Assembly: GCA_026709225.1 (NCBI GenBank)
Contig: JAPOTJ010000021.1
Coordinates: 31,233 to 95,232, forward strand
Length of the DNA: 64,000 bases
Reading direction: 5' to 3'
Origin: Gammaproteobacteria bacterium
GTDB taxonomy: Bacteria > Pseudomonadota > Gammaproteobacteria > Pseudomonadales > Azotimanducaceae
Each line of letters starts with the position of its first letter. The stretch's first letter is position 1. The notes beneath the pieces are model-generated. The model ran no database searches and was not told where the DNA came from. It was given only the letters and a program-made list of their open reading frames with translations. The position numbers and the translations under genes were made by a program. Shown here piece by piece: positions 44,538 to 57,412 of this stretch.

Positions 44538-47165
44538 TTACTCCCCTGAGTTCTCTTCAGTATACTCCTCCGTGCTCGGATCCCAAAAGGCGTAACTCCA
44601 TTCACCTGCTTCTGTCGCAGAGGGTTCAATGCTCTTTGCTGACACCCATCTTTTGGCTGGTCGTTGGCCAGGCTTTGGCGGAGTCTCGATCTGATACATC
44701 AAGGTATCATCCATAATGGTTGGCTGAAGCACCTGAACCTCCGTGGCCATTTGTCCAGCTTGGTGGTAGCAAACTCGCGAGCGGGGCGTGAAGACCTGCA
44801 TCACAGCATCATGCGACTCCACAGGTGCAAGGGGAATCGAGCCCGGAGCCGAGAAAGCAGAAACTGCTTTTGATACTGCCTGAACGGTATGCATATCAAG
44901 TTCTTCGTCCTTGCTGTTCGAGTCCTGAATGGCTCTCGCGAGCCGTTCGACTATCTCGGAGAAGTAGAGAAAAAGTCGCTCTGTTAATCGAAGACTTCCG
45001 TAGGTTTCGTCATAGATGGCAATCGAGTCACTACCAACTCCACCACCCTCAGCTAGCCGAACAGATATATTCGAGGCTGCGGCGCTCACATCGCGGGGAG
45101 CTACGCTGTACTCGCGAACAAACACCTCACACAGCCTGTCAGCGAATGCTCGTCTGGTTTTGTTTTGTTTGAACACGCCACCATGAAGACATAGCACAAC
45201 GCCGGTAGTTCGGAAGTTCCGCATTCGAGGCTTCAGGTTCGGATTTATTTGCTGAAGCTCCCTGTAAGTGTGGATTTTTCCTGATTTCTTGTCGATGTAG
45301 CCTTCAACTCTCTCGGTGACCTGCATCAGGCATTCGACCAAAAACCCGTGGTCGCTCCGAACAAAATGGTTCGCTTGAATGTCCGATGCCGTAGCCCCAG
45401 CATTGATCCATGTTGTGATTCGAGGGGTTGTCTGGCGATGTGGTGAGGCCGCCTTTACCCGAATATAGGACTCGAAGGAACTCGCGTGCCAAGCCATAAT
45501 TTCATATGCCCTAGTCAAGTGGAGATAAGTTGCTCCCGGATAACATTCTCGTAGCGCCTGTTGCTGGCTGACTTCGCCAATGGCGTCGGCGTTCGCATGT
45601 GCTTTGATTTGGAAGTTGGTCTCGCCGACATTACGAAGCGGATAACCGTGTTGCGGTGAGTCACCTCCCAGTGCGGCGATCGCGTCAAATTCAGGTGGAC
45701 GGTTGCCTGCTGGTCGAGCAGCGGCATGGATATCTGAGAAGCCTTTAGGCCAACCCACTCTCGTTGGGGTCTTTGGTGGCGCGTTGATCGATTCCAGTTC
45801 TTCGACAAGACACCGACCATGTGCAAACTGCATAAACCTGTTGTCCAAGTATAAGTAGGAGGGTTCTACCGACATCTCGTGATATTCATGGAAACTTGTC
45901 CCATAGCGCGTGAAGCAATCCCGTGGTCCAATAACCACAAATGCACCCGGTGCCACGCGCCCGACCCGGCCTAGTCTTTGCCGGTAAGCTTTGCGGGTAC
46001 TCGGTACGCGGATATTGAATCCAACCTGCAGATGCGGGATGTCTACTCCCAACTCAAGTGCGGAAGTAGACACGATTCCACGAAGGCCGCCTTTCTTCAG
46101 GCGTTGTTCGATCCTTGTACGATCTGCTCCATCGTATCCCGCACGGTACGGAAGAACGTCCGCATTATCGATGAGATCTTCGATGCCATCCCCTGCACCG
46201 CTGCGGCTAGAAATTGCTAGCCCTTCCACGCCCTTTCTCGAATCTAAGAATGTTATGAAACCGCCTTCGGTCCCATTCGCAAGCATCAGCTCATGAAGTT
46301 GCTTGGCTACAGTGGTTTCTTCACCATCAGGACACTCGACATGGGCAACCAAACGCTCATATTGGGGGGCTCCGTCTTCATCGTGATCCACGACAGAGAA
46401 GTCCACACCAGTGAGTAGCTTCAGGTGCTCGCGTGGCTCCTCTATTGTTGCTGTCGCCGCAACGATTTGCACTGGGCGAGCCCGTGATTTTCCCAGAAGG
46501 TGATTCCTAGCGGACACCAAACGCCGGAATAGAAAGGAGAAGTTACTGCCGAAGATTCCTTCGAGTACGTGTGCCTCGTCCATGACCAGCGTTGATAACG
46601 AGCTCACAAAGTCACGAATGGGAGATAACGACAACCGTGACATCAACCAAGCATGGCAGACATCCGGAGTCATCGCGACTACGCGAGCGTTCTTCAGTAC
46701 TTCTTCTCTGTCTCTAACCGGGACAGTCCCATCAATACGACCAACATATTCGTCCCTCAGACCAAGCTGACTGGCCATTTGCTTCCAGCCAAGGATTTGA
46801 TCTGCGGCTAGCGCTTTCAAGGGATAGAACACCAAAGTACGGGTATTTGGATCAAGGAGAGTTTTATGGAACGCCAAGGATCGAAAAATGAGACTCTTCC
46901 CCGACGCTGTGCCAGTGGATACCACGACGTTTTCTTCATTGCCAAGCATGTCGAGAGCTCTCGCTTGGTGCGACCAGAGTCGTGCGCTGCCAGTATCCCC
47001 TTCCCTGAACTGCTTGTGAAGAAAAGTCCCCACTCTTGAGTCAAATAGAAAGCGAGGGATACTTGCGTAACTGGCCTCTCGGGCTGGCAACTTGAATTGT
47101 TCGACGACGGGTAAGTGTCCGTCGTTAATGAGATTTTGAACAGCTCGGTACATAACCCGTAGCAT
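44538..47165 (-). CDS. Large DEAD/DEAH-box helicase
   Basis: This is an 875-residue superfamily 2 helicase. It has Q-like LWSHQARALDML, Walker A VVSTGTASGKSLIFRS near residue 83, YPLKALAADQ, DEAH box LVMDEAHVLEGIF near residue 193, and motif III AATATIEEP. The helicase C domain has RGIVSTSALELGVDIPHLQV and YRQRLGRVGR. This pattern resembles YprA/MrfA and Lhr-like helicases, but the C-terminal DUF1998 cysteines are not seen. The C-terminal 400 residues are of unknown type. The gene appears lower in GC than both flanks, suggesting acquisition. An isolated defence or repair helicase is plausible. An ATG at 47153 is an alternative start. Confidence 0.88.
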   Translation of the reverse strand: MLRVMYRAVQNLINDGHLPVVEQFKLPAREASYASIPRFLFDSRVGTFLHKQFREGDTGSARLWSHQARALDMLGNEENVVVSTGTASGKSLIFRSLAFHKTLLDPNTRTLVFYPLKALAADQILGWKQMASQLGLRDEYVGRIDGTVPVRDREEVLKNARVVAMTPDVCHAWLMSRLSLSPIRDFVSSLSTLVMDEAHVLEGIFGSNFSFLFRRLVSARNHLLGKSRARPVQIVAATATIEEPREHLKLLTGVDFSVVDHDEDGAPQYERLVAHVECPDGEETTVAKQLHELMLANGTEGGFITFLDSRKGVEGLAISSRSGAGDGIEDLIDNADVLPYRAGYDGADRTRIEQRLKKGGLRGIVSTSALELGVDIPHLQVGFNIRVPSTRKAYRQRLGRVGRVAPGAFVVIGPRDCFTRYGTSFHEYHEMSVEPSYLYLDNRFMQFAHGRCLVEELESINAPPKTPTRVGWPKGFSDIHAAARPAGNRPPEFDAIAALGGDSPQHGYPLRNVGETNFQIKAHANADAIGEVSQQQALRECYPGATYLHLTRAYEIMAWHASSFESYIRVKAASPHRQTTPRITTWINAGATASDIQANHFVRSDHGFLVECLMQVTERVEGYIDKKSGKIHTYRELQQINPNLKPRMRNFRTTGVVLCLHGGVFKQNKTRRAFADRLCEVFVREYSVAPRDVSAAASNISVRLAEGGGVGSDSIAIYDETYGSLRLTERLFLYFSEIVERLARAIQDSNSKDEELDMHTVQAVSKAVSAFSAPGSIPLAPVESHDAVMQVFTPRSRVCYHQAGQMATEVQVLQPTIMDDTLMYQIETPPKPGQRPAKRWVSAKSIEPSATEAGEWSYAFWDPSTEEYTEENSGE

Positions 47166-47625
47166 ATATGAAAACTACAACGATAGGAGCAATTACATGT
47201 TCAACCATGGAATTAAGTCGTTGTTGGTTTGATGTATATCTCACAGCATTTCGACTGGGCGAGCTGCTGAGAGTCCAAAGGGCTGAAGAGTGCCTGCCGA
47301 GGTTCGATTCGACATTCAGACTCAACTCGCATTCTTGATATCGCCTCGCATCATGGAATCAAACAAACCCTCACATCTCAGATTCTCGTTTCCGCAGTTC
47401 GCAGGAGCCGGAGAAGCTTTCCCATAACTTCAACATTTGGACCATCGAGACGACTGTGATGATGCAGAACGGAGCGGGTACAGCGCGGGGTGGATAGAAC
47501 CTGACTTGGAACACCAAATAGGCTGGCAAGTCAATCCGCTGCGCTCCAGCCCCCGACTTCGCCCCCGCTCAGCATCATGTTCTCGTTGGACAACACTGGG
47601 GTGCTGTTCGCCCCTCGACTCCCAA
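47166..47625. other. 460-bp stretch without a recognisable gene
   Basis: Between the two helicase genes no frame on either strand resembles a known protein. Short frames at 47430-47723 (minus) and 47437 onward (plus) are compositionally random and partly overlap dinG. The left half is AT-richer and should contain the promoter of the large helicase (the gene starts at 47165). The right half is GC-richer, like dinG. The change in composition near 47400 may mark the edge of an acquired segment. Confidence 0.4.
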
Positions 47626-51778
<4,153 letters not shown>

Positions 51779-52501
51779 CTAGTCGGTGAGATCGGACCTC
51801 AGAGACGCCTCGCGTACGCTTGATAGGGGTTCGCGCTTGTCGTCCAAAAGTTCGCCTTCGATTTCAAGCGCGAGTTTGCGCGCGTTGCTCAGCATGGCGT
51901 CGAAGCGCCGCTTGTCACCTTGCCCCTTGGTCTCGAAGAAAAAGGCGACCCCGCGCGTCGTTGAAACGTCCATGCTCGCTGCATCAAAGGTTGCTGGCTC
52001 GTGCGCGCCCACCACGCTAAAGACCACCTGCTGTTCATCATTCTTGAGGCTAAAGACGCCGCGCTCGTCGAGCACGCATTCAGCGCGCGTGAGGACACGA
52101 TTGACGCCGGAGACTCGAAACTCGCCTGAGCCTCGCGCCATGACGTAGATCACGATAATCTGCCCGACGGATTCAGTCGGGCGGCGCTGCGGCGCTTGAT
52201 CTTGTGCTTTTTGCTGCTGCTGCTTTTGTTGCTCAAGGCCTCGGCTAGCTTCCGGCGCATTGTCACCAAACAGCGTGCCTGTGTGCGTGTCCGCTGCTCG
52301 CCGCCCTTGGCCGTGCTTTGCCTGCTTGTCAGCGGGCTCAAACGAATCGATAAAATCTATTGGATTGAAGGTCGTGTTGCGCTCCCGCGCCCGCTGCCTG
52401 CGCTTGTTGCCTCGCGAATTGGCCACCGCAAAGCCGATCACGCCAAGAATCAGCACGAGGCCTGCCGCAATCACTCCAATTTCAAATCCGAGAAACTCCA
52501 T
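51779..52501 (-). CDS. zipA: Cell division protein ZipA
   Basis: This 240-residue protein has an N-terminal membrane helix (IGVIAAGLVLILGVIGFAVA) in the N-out bitopic orientation typical of ZipA. A basic, glutamine-rich linker (including QKQQQQKAQDQAPQRR) follows, then the C-terminal FtsZ-binding domain with IIVIYVMARGSGEFRVSGVN. In ZipA the C-terminal domain binds the FtsZ tail and anchors the Z-ring. Position between smc and ligA supports the call. A gammaproteobacterial assignment rests mainly on this gene. Confidence 0.88.
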   Translation of the reverse strand: MEFLGFEIGVIAAGLVLILGVIGFAVANSRGNKRRQRARERNTTFNPIDFIDSFEPADKQAKHGQGRRAADTHTGTLFGDNAPEASRGLEQQKQQQQKAQDQAPQRRPTESVGQIIVIYVMARGSGEFRVSGVNRVLTRAECVLDERGVFSLKNDEQQVVFSVVGAHEPATFDAASMDVSTTRGVAFFFETKGQGDKRRFDAMLSNARKLALEIEGELLDDKREPLSSVREASLRSDLTD

Positions 52502-52567
52502 GGACGCGAACCTTTGATCACCCTGTCATTATGAACGCTTGAGTCGGCTTGTGAAACTTGGTTTGCC

Positions 52568-55500
52568 TCAGGATGCCGCGAGCGATACCGCTTCCGTGAC
52601 ATCGACTGACACCAGTCGCGAGACGCCGGGCTCGCGCATGGTCACGCCGACCAGGTGATCCGCCATCTCCATCGTCAGCTTGTTGTGGGTAATGATGACG
52701 AATTGCACCTCACCGGACATGTCCCGTATCAATTCCACAAACCGCTTGACGTTTTCATCGTCGAGCGGCGCATCGACCTCATCAAGCAGGCATACCGGAC
52801 TCGGATTCAGACGAAAAAGCGAGAACACCAGCGCAATCGCAGACATAGCTTTTTCGCCGCCAGAGAGCAGCGCGACGCTCGTGTTGCGCTTGCCCGGCGG
52901 ATTGGCCATGAAGGTGACGCCGGTCTCAAGCAGTCGCTCGCCGTGCATTTCGAGCCTCGCCGAACCACCGCGAAAGAGCTTTGGGAACAGCTCCGCAAGA
53001 CCAGCGTTGGCCAGGTCGAAGGTGCTGCGAAATCTCTGCACCATGTCGGAGTCAATCTTTTCAAGCGCATCCGACAAGGTGACAAGCGATGTCTCCAAGT
53101 CCTCGATTTGCGCTTGCAGCGCTTCATACTGCTCGCGCTCGCGTTCCAAATCACTGGCCGCGGCAAGGTTCACCTCCCCGATACGCTCCATGGCGCGCTC
53201 CGCTTCCAAGCGTTTGCCCTCGAGCGCTTCGACCGACTGATCTTCAAACGAAGTCAACATTCCCGGCACTTCGTCAAGGCTTGTATCGAGACGATTGAAG
53301 CGCGCTTCAAGCTCTGCCACTTGCGCCCTCGCCGCGCCAGCCGACACGCGCGTATCCTCACGTTGCTCGCGTAGGCTTTCAAGCTCGGACTCGGTGCCAC
53401 GCAGCGTTTGCGCGGCTTGACGAATCTCAGTATCGACCGACTCAAGCTCGCGGCGTGCGCGTTGCAGTGATTGCTCGATTTCTAGGCGCTTGGCGAGGCA
53501 GTGCTCACGCTCGATTTCAAGCTTCGGCGTGTTTTGACTTGCGGCCGAGAGTCGCTCCTCGAACTCCGCGATTCGTGCGTCGAGACGCTTCAAGCGCTCT
53601 GTCATTTCGGGTAGAGACTGACTTAATGTAAGCTCAGCCGCCGCCAACCGCTCTTGCTCGATGCGCGCATTCGAAAAGTTGGCTTCGCTCTCCGAGGTCG
53701 CTTGACGAAGGTCGCTTCGTTGCCGCTCCAGTCCTTGGACATGACTTTGTAGCGCTTCGCGCGCCTGCCGCTCGGCGTCGCTACGTTTCACAAGTGCATC
53801 AAGGATTGGCAAGCGACCATCAAGATGCAGACGTAGCTGGTCGAGCTTTTCTCGGGCACGGGCATTTTCTTCAAAGCGTCGGCGAACTTCTTTCTGTCTC
53901 GCTTGCTCGATCTCGCGCTTGGCCATCACAGACGCACTTGCCGCCTGCGCGAGGTCAATGTCGCGCTCGATCTCGTCGAGCTTGGATTGCGTTTGTTCAA
54001 GCGCCTCACGCACATTGCAAAGTAGTCCGCGAGCACTGTCTACCGCCTCGCTGGCCTGTTTGCACTCGAATTTCAGTTCTTCGACATCTGGCGCGGCATC
54101 GAACGCTGACTCCGGAAGATGCCGACGGTTGATGCGCGCCCAGTCCTTGCCGAGCCAGACGCCTTCTGGACAAATGACCGATTCTCCGCTTGCAAGGCCG
54201 CTGCGTAGTTCAAGCGCCTCGGCGATGTTCGAAGCGACGCGCACGCCAGCAAAGAGGCTGCCGAGGCTCATGCCAATAATCTCTTCAAGCGATGAAGCCT
54301 CGCGTTCTTCTGACGTTGGCGCTTGGACGATGAGCAGCTCGCCAGCGCTGAGCCTTGTCAGGTGCCTCGCCAAATCTTCAAGGTTTGGTGCGAGCACGCC
54401 AGCGGTTTTCCCCGAAAGCAGTGTTCGCGCGGCTGCCTCCCAACCGGGTTGCGGCTGGGCGCGCCCTCCCACTCGTGACAAATGCTTTGCGCCTTGAGTT
54501 TCAAGCCAGTTGTCAATGGCCTCGGCATCCTCCTCGCCAGCTTCACCAACAAGTGCCTGTATCGCGATCAACTCGCGCCTCAAGCTTTGCTCCTTGGCAC
54601 GTTTCGTCTCGATGTCGGCTTCGAGTGGGGCGACTTTGGCGCGTAGCTCGGCACGCTGCGAAAGCGTTTCTTGCTTGTCATCAAAGAGTTTGGCGCGTGC
54701 GCGTTCGGCGTGCGCGTGTTCGTCTTCAATCGCTTGCATCGTTTCCGCATCTTGCGACTCAGAGACATCGTTGCGGGTCGCAAGGTGTCCGAGACGCTGC
54801 TCGCCGTCGGCAATACGCTCCCGAGTGCTTCGAATCTCGGCCTCGACCAAAGCGACTTCGCGCTGCAAGTTTGAAGCCTCGGATGTGGCTGCATCGAGCT
54901 TGCCTCGCTCTGCCTGTAGACGCGTTTCAAACGCCTCAAGCGCGGCCCGATGGCGGTCGCGCTCCGACTTCGCCTCGCTGATGACATTCCGGTGTTTGAC
55001 GAGAGACAGCTTGGCCACAGCGAGGCGTTCGCGCCCCTCAGCGACACTGGTCTGCAAGGCGTCGCGTTCAGCCTTCGCCGCGTCAATATCTTGGGCGTGC
55101 TGCTCGCGCGAGCGTACAAGTGCGCTGATGTCGCTCTCGATACGCGACAGTTCGGCGCCAGCATCGTAGTAGGCACCGTTTTCCTGGTTGACCTTGGCGC
55201 TCGCCGCATCGCGCTTCACGAACAGCGTGTCGCGCTTCGATTCCTGCGCTGCACGCTTGGTTTCACAGTCAGCCACCACCGCTTCGATGGAGGCTACCTT
55301 TTCCTCAATCTTCGCGAGTTCGGATGTGGCAAGCTGCCGACGCGAATAGACTTCGCAGGCTTCGAGGTCGCGCTGCTTTTCCACGAGCTTGCGATAGCGC
55401 TCGGCACGCTTGGCTTGGCGCTGCAAGTTGTTGATACGCTCCTCGCGCTCATGCCTGAGGTCGCCCGCACGCTCTAGGTTGAGCCGTGTCTGCTCCATGC

Positions 55501-56047
55501 TGAGCTCAGTTTCTCTTCGGCGCTCCTTGTAGCGCGAGATGCCAGCGGCTTCCTCAAGATAGCCGCGTAACTCATCCGGCTTGGCCTGCACGAGGTCGGA
55601 GATCTGCCCTTGCTCAATGATGGCGTAGCCTTGCGCCGTGAAGCCGGTGTCCAAGAACACATCGAGGACATCTCGCCGGCGACATCGAGTGCCGTTCAAG
55701 CGAAAGACGGACTGCCCGTCACGCGAAATTTCACGCCTGACCGAAAGCTCGCTTCCTGCCTGACTGAGGCGTCCAACCTGGCCGCTGACTTCGTCGAATA
55801 TGAGTTCGATGCTTGCGAGGTCGGTGGGCGCACGCGTATCCGAGCCTTTGAAAATGACATCTTCCAAGACTTGGCCGCGCAGATTCTTGGCGGAGCGCTC
55901 GCCGATGACCCAGCGGACTGCGTCAATGACGTTGGATTTTCCAGCCCCGTTTGGACCCACTAAAGCGGTACGGTTAGTGGGAAGGTCGATAACTGAAGGG
56001 TCTACAAATGTCTTAAACCCTGAGAGTCGTATCTGTTGCAGGCGCAT
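52568..56047 (-). CDS. smc: Chromosome partition protein SMC
   Basis: This 1159-residue SMC has an ATPase head with Walker A LVGPNGAGKSNVIDAVRWVI near residue 32. Long coiled coils flank a hinge around residues 500-650. The C-terminal head has the signature VALLSGGEKAMSAIALVFSL and Walker B CLLDEVDAPLDDENVKRFVE. The start used is the ATG at 56047 (MRLQQIRLSGFKTF), matching SMC N-termini; the frame open to 56170 is not used. SMC organises and segregates the chromosome with ScpA/ScpB, which are not in the window. Confidence 0.97.
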   Translation of the reverse strand: MRLQQIRLSGFKTFVDPSVIDLPTNRTALVGPNGAGKSNVIDAVRWVIGERSAKNLRGQVLEDVIFKGSDTRAPTDLASIELIFDEVSGQVGRLSQAGSELSVRREISRDGQSVFRLNGTRCRRRDVLDVFLDTGFTAQGYAIIEQGQISDLVQAKPDELRGYLEEAAGISRYKERRRETELSMEQTRLNLERAGDLRHEREERINNLQRQAKRAERYRKLVEKQRDLEACEVYSRRQLATSELAKIEEKVASIEAVVADCETKRAAQESKRDTLFVKRDAASAKVNQENGAYYDAGAELSRIESDISALVRSREQHAQDIDAAKAERDALQTSVAEGRERLAVAKLSLVKHRNVISEAKSERDRHRAALEAFETRLQAERGKLDAATSEASNLQREVALVEAEIRSTRERIADGEQRLGHLATRNDVSESQDAETMQAIEDEHAHAERARAKLFDDKQETLSQRAELRAKVAPLEADIETKRAKEQSLRRELIAIQALVGEAGEEDAEAIDNWLETQGAKHLSRVGGRAQPQPGWEAAARTLLSGKTAGVLAPNLEDLARHLTRLSAGELLIVQAPTSEEREASSLEEIIGMSLGSLFAGVRVASNIAEALELRSGLASGESVICPEGVWLGKDWARINRRHLPESAFDAAPDVEELKFECKQASEAVDSARGLLCNVREALEQTQSKLDEIERDIDLAQAASASVMAKREIEQARQKEVRRRFEENARAREKLDQLRLHLDGRLPILDALVKRSDAERQAREALQSHVQGLERQRSDLRQATSESEANFSNARIEQERLAAAELTLSQSLPEMTERLKRLDARIAEFEERLSAASQNTPKLEIEREHCLAKRLEIEQSLQRARRELESVDTEIRQAAQTLRGTESELESLREQREDTRVSAGAARAQVAELEARFNRLDTSLDEVPGMLTSFEDQSVEALEGKRLEAERAMERIGEVNLAAASDLEREREQYEALQAQIEDLETSLVTLSDALEKIDSDMVQRFRSTFDLANAGLAELFPKLFRGGSARLEMHGERLLETGVTFMANPPGKRNTSVALLSGGEKAMSAIALVFSLFRLNPSPVCLLDEVDAPLDDENVKRFVELIRDMSGEVQFVIITHNKLTMEMADHLVGVTMREPGVSRLVSVDVTEAVSLAAS

Positions 56048-56102
56048 TGCGTGGGCGGCTGCGCCCGTTACTGGTGTTGCGAAATGATCGGCATGGGCCG
56101 CG

Positions 56103-56540
56103 CTACTCGGCGGATTCGGCGGCTTGCCGTGCTCTGAAAGCGCGCACCTGCTGATTGAAGCTTTCTGCAATCATAGTGAGTTGCTCGACGCCGTTGTTGT
56201 AGAGCGCGGTGAGACCGGAATCTTGCTCCGGTGTGATGTCATCGCCAAGCGAGTCGATGACATTTTCAATGCAGGCAAGCGAGTCTTGCATGGCGACCTG
56301 GTAGTCACGGACGGCGGCACCAGCATTTGCAAGCACCGATTCAAGCGCACTCTCGCCGCTTGGGACCTCAGGCGGTTCTGGAAAGGCGCACGCATCAACA
56401 TCGACACCGACATCGACACCGACACCGACATCTGCGGACTCATTCGCCGCGAACAATACTTCAGGTGAGACGAACGCATGGGCGGTGGTACCTAACACGG
56501 AAAAAACGAGGACAAGGACGGCAGCGTTCAAAGACTTCAC
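56103..56540 (-). CDS. Secreted hypothetical protein with Asp/Val repeat
   Basis: This 145-residue protein has a clear Sec signal peptide (MKSLNAAVLVLVFSVLGTTAHA with an AHA-type cleavage site). After it lies a short tandem repeat, DVGVGVDVGVDVDA, encoded by repeated GACATCGACACCGACATC-like units on the plus strand (56397-56436). The remainder is acidic and helical, including DYQVAMQDSLACIENVIDSL. No family is recognised. A periplasmic role is expected. The repeat could vary in length by slippage. Confidence 0.65.
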   Translation of the reverse strand: MKSLNAAVLVLVFSVLGTTAHAFVSPEVLFAANESADVGVGVDVGVDVDACAFPEPPEVPSGESALESVLANAGAAVRDYQVAMQDSLACIENVIDSLGDDITPEQDSGLTALYNNGVEQLTMIAESFNQQVRAFRARQAAESAE

Positions 56541-56567
56541 GGCAGGACTCCTGCTTTCGTAAGAATC

Positions 56568-56644
<77 letters not shown>

Positions 56645-56785
56645 TCCGAACCGCTTATGATAGCGAAAAATGAGCCGGTGTGTTGGCGTTTTCGCAGTGG
56701 CAATCGATACATCATTCCCAAACACGCCCAGATGCCACCCCTCAGCCGTGACATCCTACGGCGCAGGACTACTGGCCCGCCGCAT

Positions 56786-57412
56786 TCAGGATACGCGATT
56801 GAAGAACAGCACCTGATCAACACTCCGCCGTGGCGGTCGTCCATAGTGGCCGAGTGGCCAGCCAATGGGGATCATCGCGCAACTTGGCGTGTCGGGCGCT
56901 AGCCCTAAGCGTGGGTCCACCTCATCCGCAAAGCGCAAGTGCAAGGTGGTCAGACTCGCGCCAAGCCCGACCGCGCGGCAGGCAAGCAGGATGTTCTGAA
57001 TCGCTGGGAAGAGCGCCTGCACTTGCGGTGCGCCGCGTCGTTTCCAACCCGCGACGAAGAGTTGCACTGGTACTTCCGACATGTGTTCAGCCAAATAAAT
57101 CGCCGCCCGCATGTTGCGGCGCTTGACTTCAGGGTACGAGGGGTCCTTGGCAGCTTCCTGAGCGGGCGCAATGTACTCAAGAAAATGCGTTCGGTAGCGC
57201 TCGCCAATAAAGCGTCTCAGCTCGGCATCGGTGACCGCCACAAAGATCCACGGCTGCCTGTTGCCGCCACTCGGCGCAAAGGTGCCCGCTTCGCACACTT
57301 TTCTGATGAGCGCATCGGGCACCGGGTCGGGTTTCAGCCGACGGATATGGCGGCAGGTGCGAATACCCTCCAAGAGCGGCAGGTCTTCGCCGATGGATTC
57401 TATGTCTTGCAT
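56786..57412 (-). CDS. Nitroreductase family protein
   Basis: This 208-residue FMN-binding protein of the nitroreductase fold has RTCRHIRRLKPDPVPDALIR (RS.R-type flavin phosphate site), GTFAPSGGNRQPWIFVAVTD, AIQNILLACRAVGLGASLTT and a C-terminal MIPIGWPLGHYGRPPRRSVD. Such enzymes reduce nitro groups or quinones, or dehydrogenate, using NAD(P)H. It ends about 140 bases from the tRNA and starts one base upstream of the peptide transporter stop, so it may be co-transcribed with it. Substrate is unknown. Confidence 0.9.
   Translation of the reverse strand: MQDIESIGEDLPLLEGIRTCRHIRRLKPDPVPDALIRKVCEAGTFAPSGGNRQPWIFVAVTDAELRRFIGERYRTHFLEYIAPAQEAAKDPSYPEVKRRNMRAAIYLAEHMSEVPVQLFVAGWKRRGAPQVQALFPAIQNILLACRAVGLGASLTTLHLRFADEVDPRLGLAPDTPSCAMIPIGWPLGHYGRPPRRSVDQVLFFNRVS

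Noticed and set aside
44432..44629. 65-codon minus-strand frame at the helicase end
   Set aside because: Most of it overlaps the helicase gene in another frame and the unique part is only 22 codons.
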